From: Tannerellaceae bacterium
GTDB taxonomy: Bacteria > Bacteroidota > Bacteroidia > Bacteroidales > Tannerellaceae
Assembly (NCBI GenBank): GCA_031276545.1
Contig: JAISMW010000038.1
Location: 1 to 7,952, forward strand
Direction: 5' to 3'
DNA: 7,952 bases
Position numbers and translations under genes: made by a program. Below the pieces are notes generated by a model. It did no database searches, was not told the origin of the DNA, and saw nothing but the letters and a program-made list of their open reading frames with translations. Position 1 is the stretch's first letter. Each line of letters starts with the position of its first letter. Of the stretch, positions 6,843-7,952 are shown piece by piece.

Positions 6843-7679
6843 ATGGAGACACTTCAAATGGATTCGATTTCGCGCTTCGGCGTGCTGCTGGAAGACCTTT
6901 TCCGCCAGGGAACGTCTTTGGGCTTTGTGATCATCAAGGCTGCGGTGATTTTCTTTGTGGGGAAATTGCTCATCAGCTTAGTAAATAAATTAATCAGGCG
7001 ACTGTTAAGCAAACGGGACATCGATCCCTCCGTAAAATCCTTTGTGGCCAGTACGGTCAATGTGGTGCTGATCATCCTCCTGATTGTTTCGATCATCGGG
7101 GCTCTGGGCATCGAGACCACTTCCTTTGCCGCTTTGCTGGCCTCGGCCGGAGTAGCTGTCGGCATGGCCCTGAGCGGTAACCTCTCCAATTTTGCCGGCG
7201 GGCTGATTATCCTGCTCTTCAAACCCTTCCGGGTGAACGACTATATCCAGGCGCAGGGCACGGAAGGTACGGTAAAGGAAATACAGATTTTCCACACCAT
7301 TCTGAATACGCCCGACAACAAGCTGATCTATATTCCCAACGGTTCGCTCAGCAGCGGCGTAGTAACCAACTACAACGTAAAACTCCGCCGCATAGAATGG
7401 ATTTTCTGCGTAGACTACGGCGCCGACTACGGAAAAGTAAAAGCCCTGACGGAGTCCATCCTGTCCGCCGATTCGCGCATCCTGACCGATCCGGCGCCCT
7501 TCATCGCGCTGCATGCCCTGGCCGACAGCAGCGTGAACATAGTCGTACGCGTATGGGTACAATCCTCCAATTACTGGGACGTCTACTTCGACGTCAACCG
7601 CGCTGTTTACGAGACCTTCCAGGCAAAGGGCATCAACTTCCCCTTCCCTCAGCTCACCGTCCACCGGGGAGGGAGCTGA
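6843..7679 (+). CDS. mscS: Short MscS-type mechanosensitive channel
   Basis: This 278-residue protein is nearly the length of E. coli MscS (286) and follows it closely. It has two outer helices (about 25-47 and 68-88), the glycine/alanine-rich pore helix (about 92-126), KPFRVNDYI, then GTVKEIQIFHTILNTPDNK and IPNGSLSSGVVTNY in the beta domain, and a C-terminal alpha/beta domain with VVRVWV and GINFPFPQ. The helix-kink glycine G113 is kept (G112 here). The two gate residues are V104 and M108 instead of L105 and L109, S111 replaces Q112, and A100 stands at the position of G101. It is expected to form a homoheptameric inner-membrane pore acting as a hypo-osmotic safety valve. It starts 21 bp after the long channel gene behind an A-rich leader (ACAACTATAAAACAG) and is probably the last gene of the operon. 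The symbol is given by homology; orthology with mscS of E. coli is not proven. Confidence 0.93.
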   Translation: METLQMDSISRFGVLLEDLFRQGTSLGFVIIKAAVIFFVGKLLISLVNKLIRRLLSKRDIDPSVKSFVASTVNVVLIILLIVSIIGALGIETTSFAALLASAGVAVGMALSGNLSNFAGGLIILLFKPFRVNDYIQAQGTEGTVKEIQIFHTILNTPDNKLIYIPNGSLSSGVVTNYNVKLRRIEWIFCVDYGADYGKVKALTESILSADSRILTDPAPFIALHALADSSVNIVVRVWVQSSNYWDVYFDVNRAVYETFQAKGINFPFPQLTVHRGGS

Positions 7680-7711
7680 TGCGGGTGCGGCGGAGTTAAG
7701 AGAAATAACCT

Positions 7712-7727
7712 TACATATAGCTATGTA
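7712..7727. other. Small stem-loop after the operon
   Basis: TACATA (7712-7717) pairs with TATGTA (7722-7727) around a TAGC loop, 33 bp after the last stop codon. It is AT-rich and lacks a following T-run, so it could be a weak 3'-end structure or a protein-binding dyad. As a terminator it would be poor. Confidence 0.35.
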
Positions 7728-7744
7728 GAGTGCAATACATTTAC

Positions 7745-7801
7745 TGAAGTTGACAGGCTTTTCCGTTGATATGAACAGGTAAGATTCAACTTCATGTTGA
7801 A
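7745..7801. repeat. Three complementary arms able to form two exclusive hairpins
   Basis: TGAAGTTGA (7745-7753) is a perfect 9-bp complement of TCAACTTCA (7786-7794). TTCAAC (7785-7790), overlapping that second arm, is also a perfect complement of GTTGAA (7796-7801) with a 5-nt loop. The two pairings compete for 7786-7790. GTTGA additionally occurs at 7765-7769, making three + strand copies and one inverted copy within 53 bp. The layout suits either an RNA switch in a 3' UTR or long leader, or clustered half-sites for a DNA-binding regulator. Confidence 0.5.
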
Positions 7802-7813
7802 AAACATATTATT

Positions 7814-7839
7814 TTTATTTGTAAATAAATTTGTAAATA
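7814..7839. repeat. AT-rich palindrome overlapping a 12-bp-period direct repeat
   Basis: TTTATTT (7814-7820) and AAATAAA (7823-7829) form a 7-bp inverted repeat with a 2-bp centre. The 11-mer ATTTGTAAATA occurs at 7817-7827 and again at 7829-7839. The arrangement is about 60-80 bp upstream of the -33 box at 7897, a distance at which activators or DNA-bending proteins can act. In DNA this AT-rich, short repeats also arise by chance. Confidence 0.4.
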
Positions 7840-7863
7840 GTCAGTCCTTATGAAGCCATCATT

Positions 7864-7880
7864 TTATTGAATATCAATAA
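7864..7880. promoter_or_regulatory. 17-bp dyad, candidate operator upstream of the edge promoter
   Basis: TTATTGA (7864-7870) and TCAATAA (7874-7880) are perfect inverted arms around ATA. The dyad ends 16 bp before the -33 box (7897-7900), where an activator touching RNA polymerase would normally bind. The length and odd-numbered centre resemble sites of dimeric helix-turn-helix regulators, but no specific family can be named. Confidence 0.5.
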
Positions 7881-7896
7881 TATGGTTGTAAAAAAG

Positions 7897-7928
7897 TTTG
7901 CTGTTTTCAACCGGTTTTTGTAACTTTG
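7897..7928 (+). promoter_or_regulatory. Canonical Bacteroides-type promoter (-33 TTTG, -7 TAACTTTG)
   Basis: TTTG at 7897-7900 is followed after exactly 20 bp by TAACTTTG at 7921-7928. Both match the Bacteroidota primary sigma-factor consensus (TTTG, then TAnnTTTG). Transcription should begin around 7933-7937, giving a leader of only about 15 nt before the ATG at 7950. This is the best-supported promoter in the window. Confidence 0.85.
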
Positions 7929-7943
7929 TCACATAAAAACCGG
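7911..7943. promoter_or_regulatory. Perfect 9-bp inverted repeat bracketing the -7 box
   Basis: CCGGTTTTT (7911-7919) and AAAAACCGG (7935-7943) are exact reverse complements separated by 15 bp that contain the whole -7 box (7921-7928). A dimeric protein on both arms would cover the promoter and its start site, so repression is the simplest reading. The right arm falls at or just after the predicted transcription start. Confidence 0.65.
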
Positions 7944-7949
7944 AAAATT

Positions 7950-7952
7950 ATG
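7950..7952 (+). CDS. Start codon of a gene continuing beyond the window
   Basis: An ATG occupies the last three bases, about 15 nt after the predicted start site of the canonical promoter and behind an A-rich leader (CCGGAAAATT). Its placement relative to the promoter makes it a likely real start. Nothing can be said of the product. Confidence 0.5.

Larger units (their letters stand above)
7680..7949. other. AT-rich intergenic control region
   Basis: No convincing protein-coding frame exists here. The composition shifts abruptly to A/T from about 7700. The stretch holds five separate dyad or repeat structures followed by a canonical Bacteroides-type promoter; each is listed below. No strong intrinsic terminator for the preceding operon was found: the small stem at 7712-7727 has no T-run. 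Confidence 0.7.

Overview
The window reads as chromosomal DNA of a Bacteroidota bacterium, most likely order Bacteroidales with a fairly GC-rich genome. The main support is two elements of the Bacteroides-type sigma-factor promoter (-7 box TAnnTTTG), one with a matching TTTG -33 box exactly 20 bp upstream. The absence of obvious Shine-Dalgarno sequences and the resemblance of every protein to Bacteroidales families point the same way. No RNA gene, CRISPR array or insertion sequence was seen. All five recognisable genes lie on the + strand.

Region 1 (1-869) is the 3' part of an Rpn-family (PD-(D/E)XK, recombination-promoting nuclease / putative transposase) gene whose first codons lie outside the window. 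Its C-terminus ends in a charged helix built from four 21-bp tandem repeats. Region 2 (870-1061) is non-coding. It holds an unusual set of three CTTAAG-centred units spaced exactly 21 bp apart, two of them palindromic with TTAA at the tip, then a terminator-like stem-loop with a T-run, then a probable promoter for the next gene.

Region 3 (1062-7679) is a tightly packed run of four co-directional genes, probably one operon, with gaps of 3, 15 and 21 bp. They are a dicarboxylate/amino acid:cation symporter with intact substrate and Na+ motifs, a 953-residue SNF2-family ATPase/helicase, a long MscS-type channel with signal peptide and periplasmic sensor-like domain, and a short MscS-type channel close in size and sequence to E. 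coli MscS. A transporter that could import glutamate or aspartate next to two tension-gated channels suggests an osmotic-balance role. That link, and why a SNF2 ATPase sits between them, is inference.

Region 4 (7680-7949) is an AT-rich intergenic stretch dense in dyads. These are a set of GTTGA/TCAAC arms that can pair in two exclusive ways, an AT-rich palindrome overlapping a direct repeat, a 17-bp dyad just upstream of a canonical promoter, and a perfect 9-bp inverted repeat that brackets the -7 box. The window ends exactly on an ATG (7950-7952), so a gene under apparently elaborate control starts at the edge. The most unusual material is non-coding (931-1026 and 7712-7943), together with the repeat-built Rpn tail.
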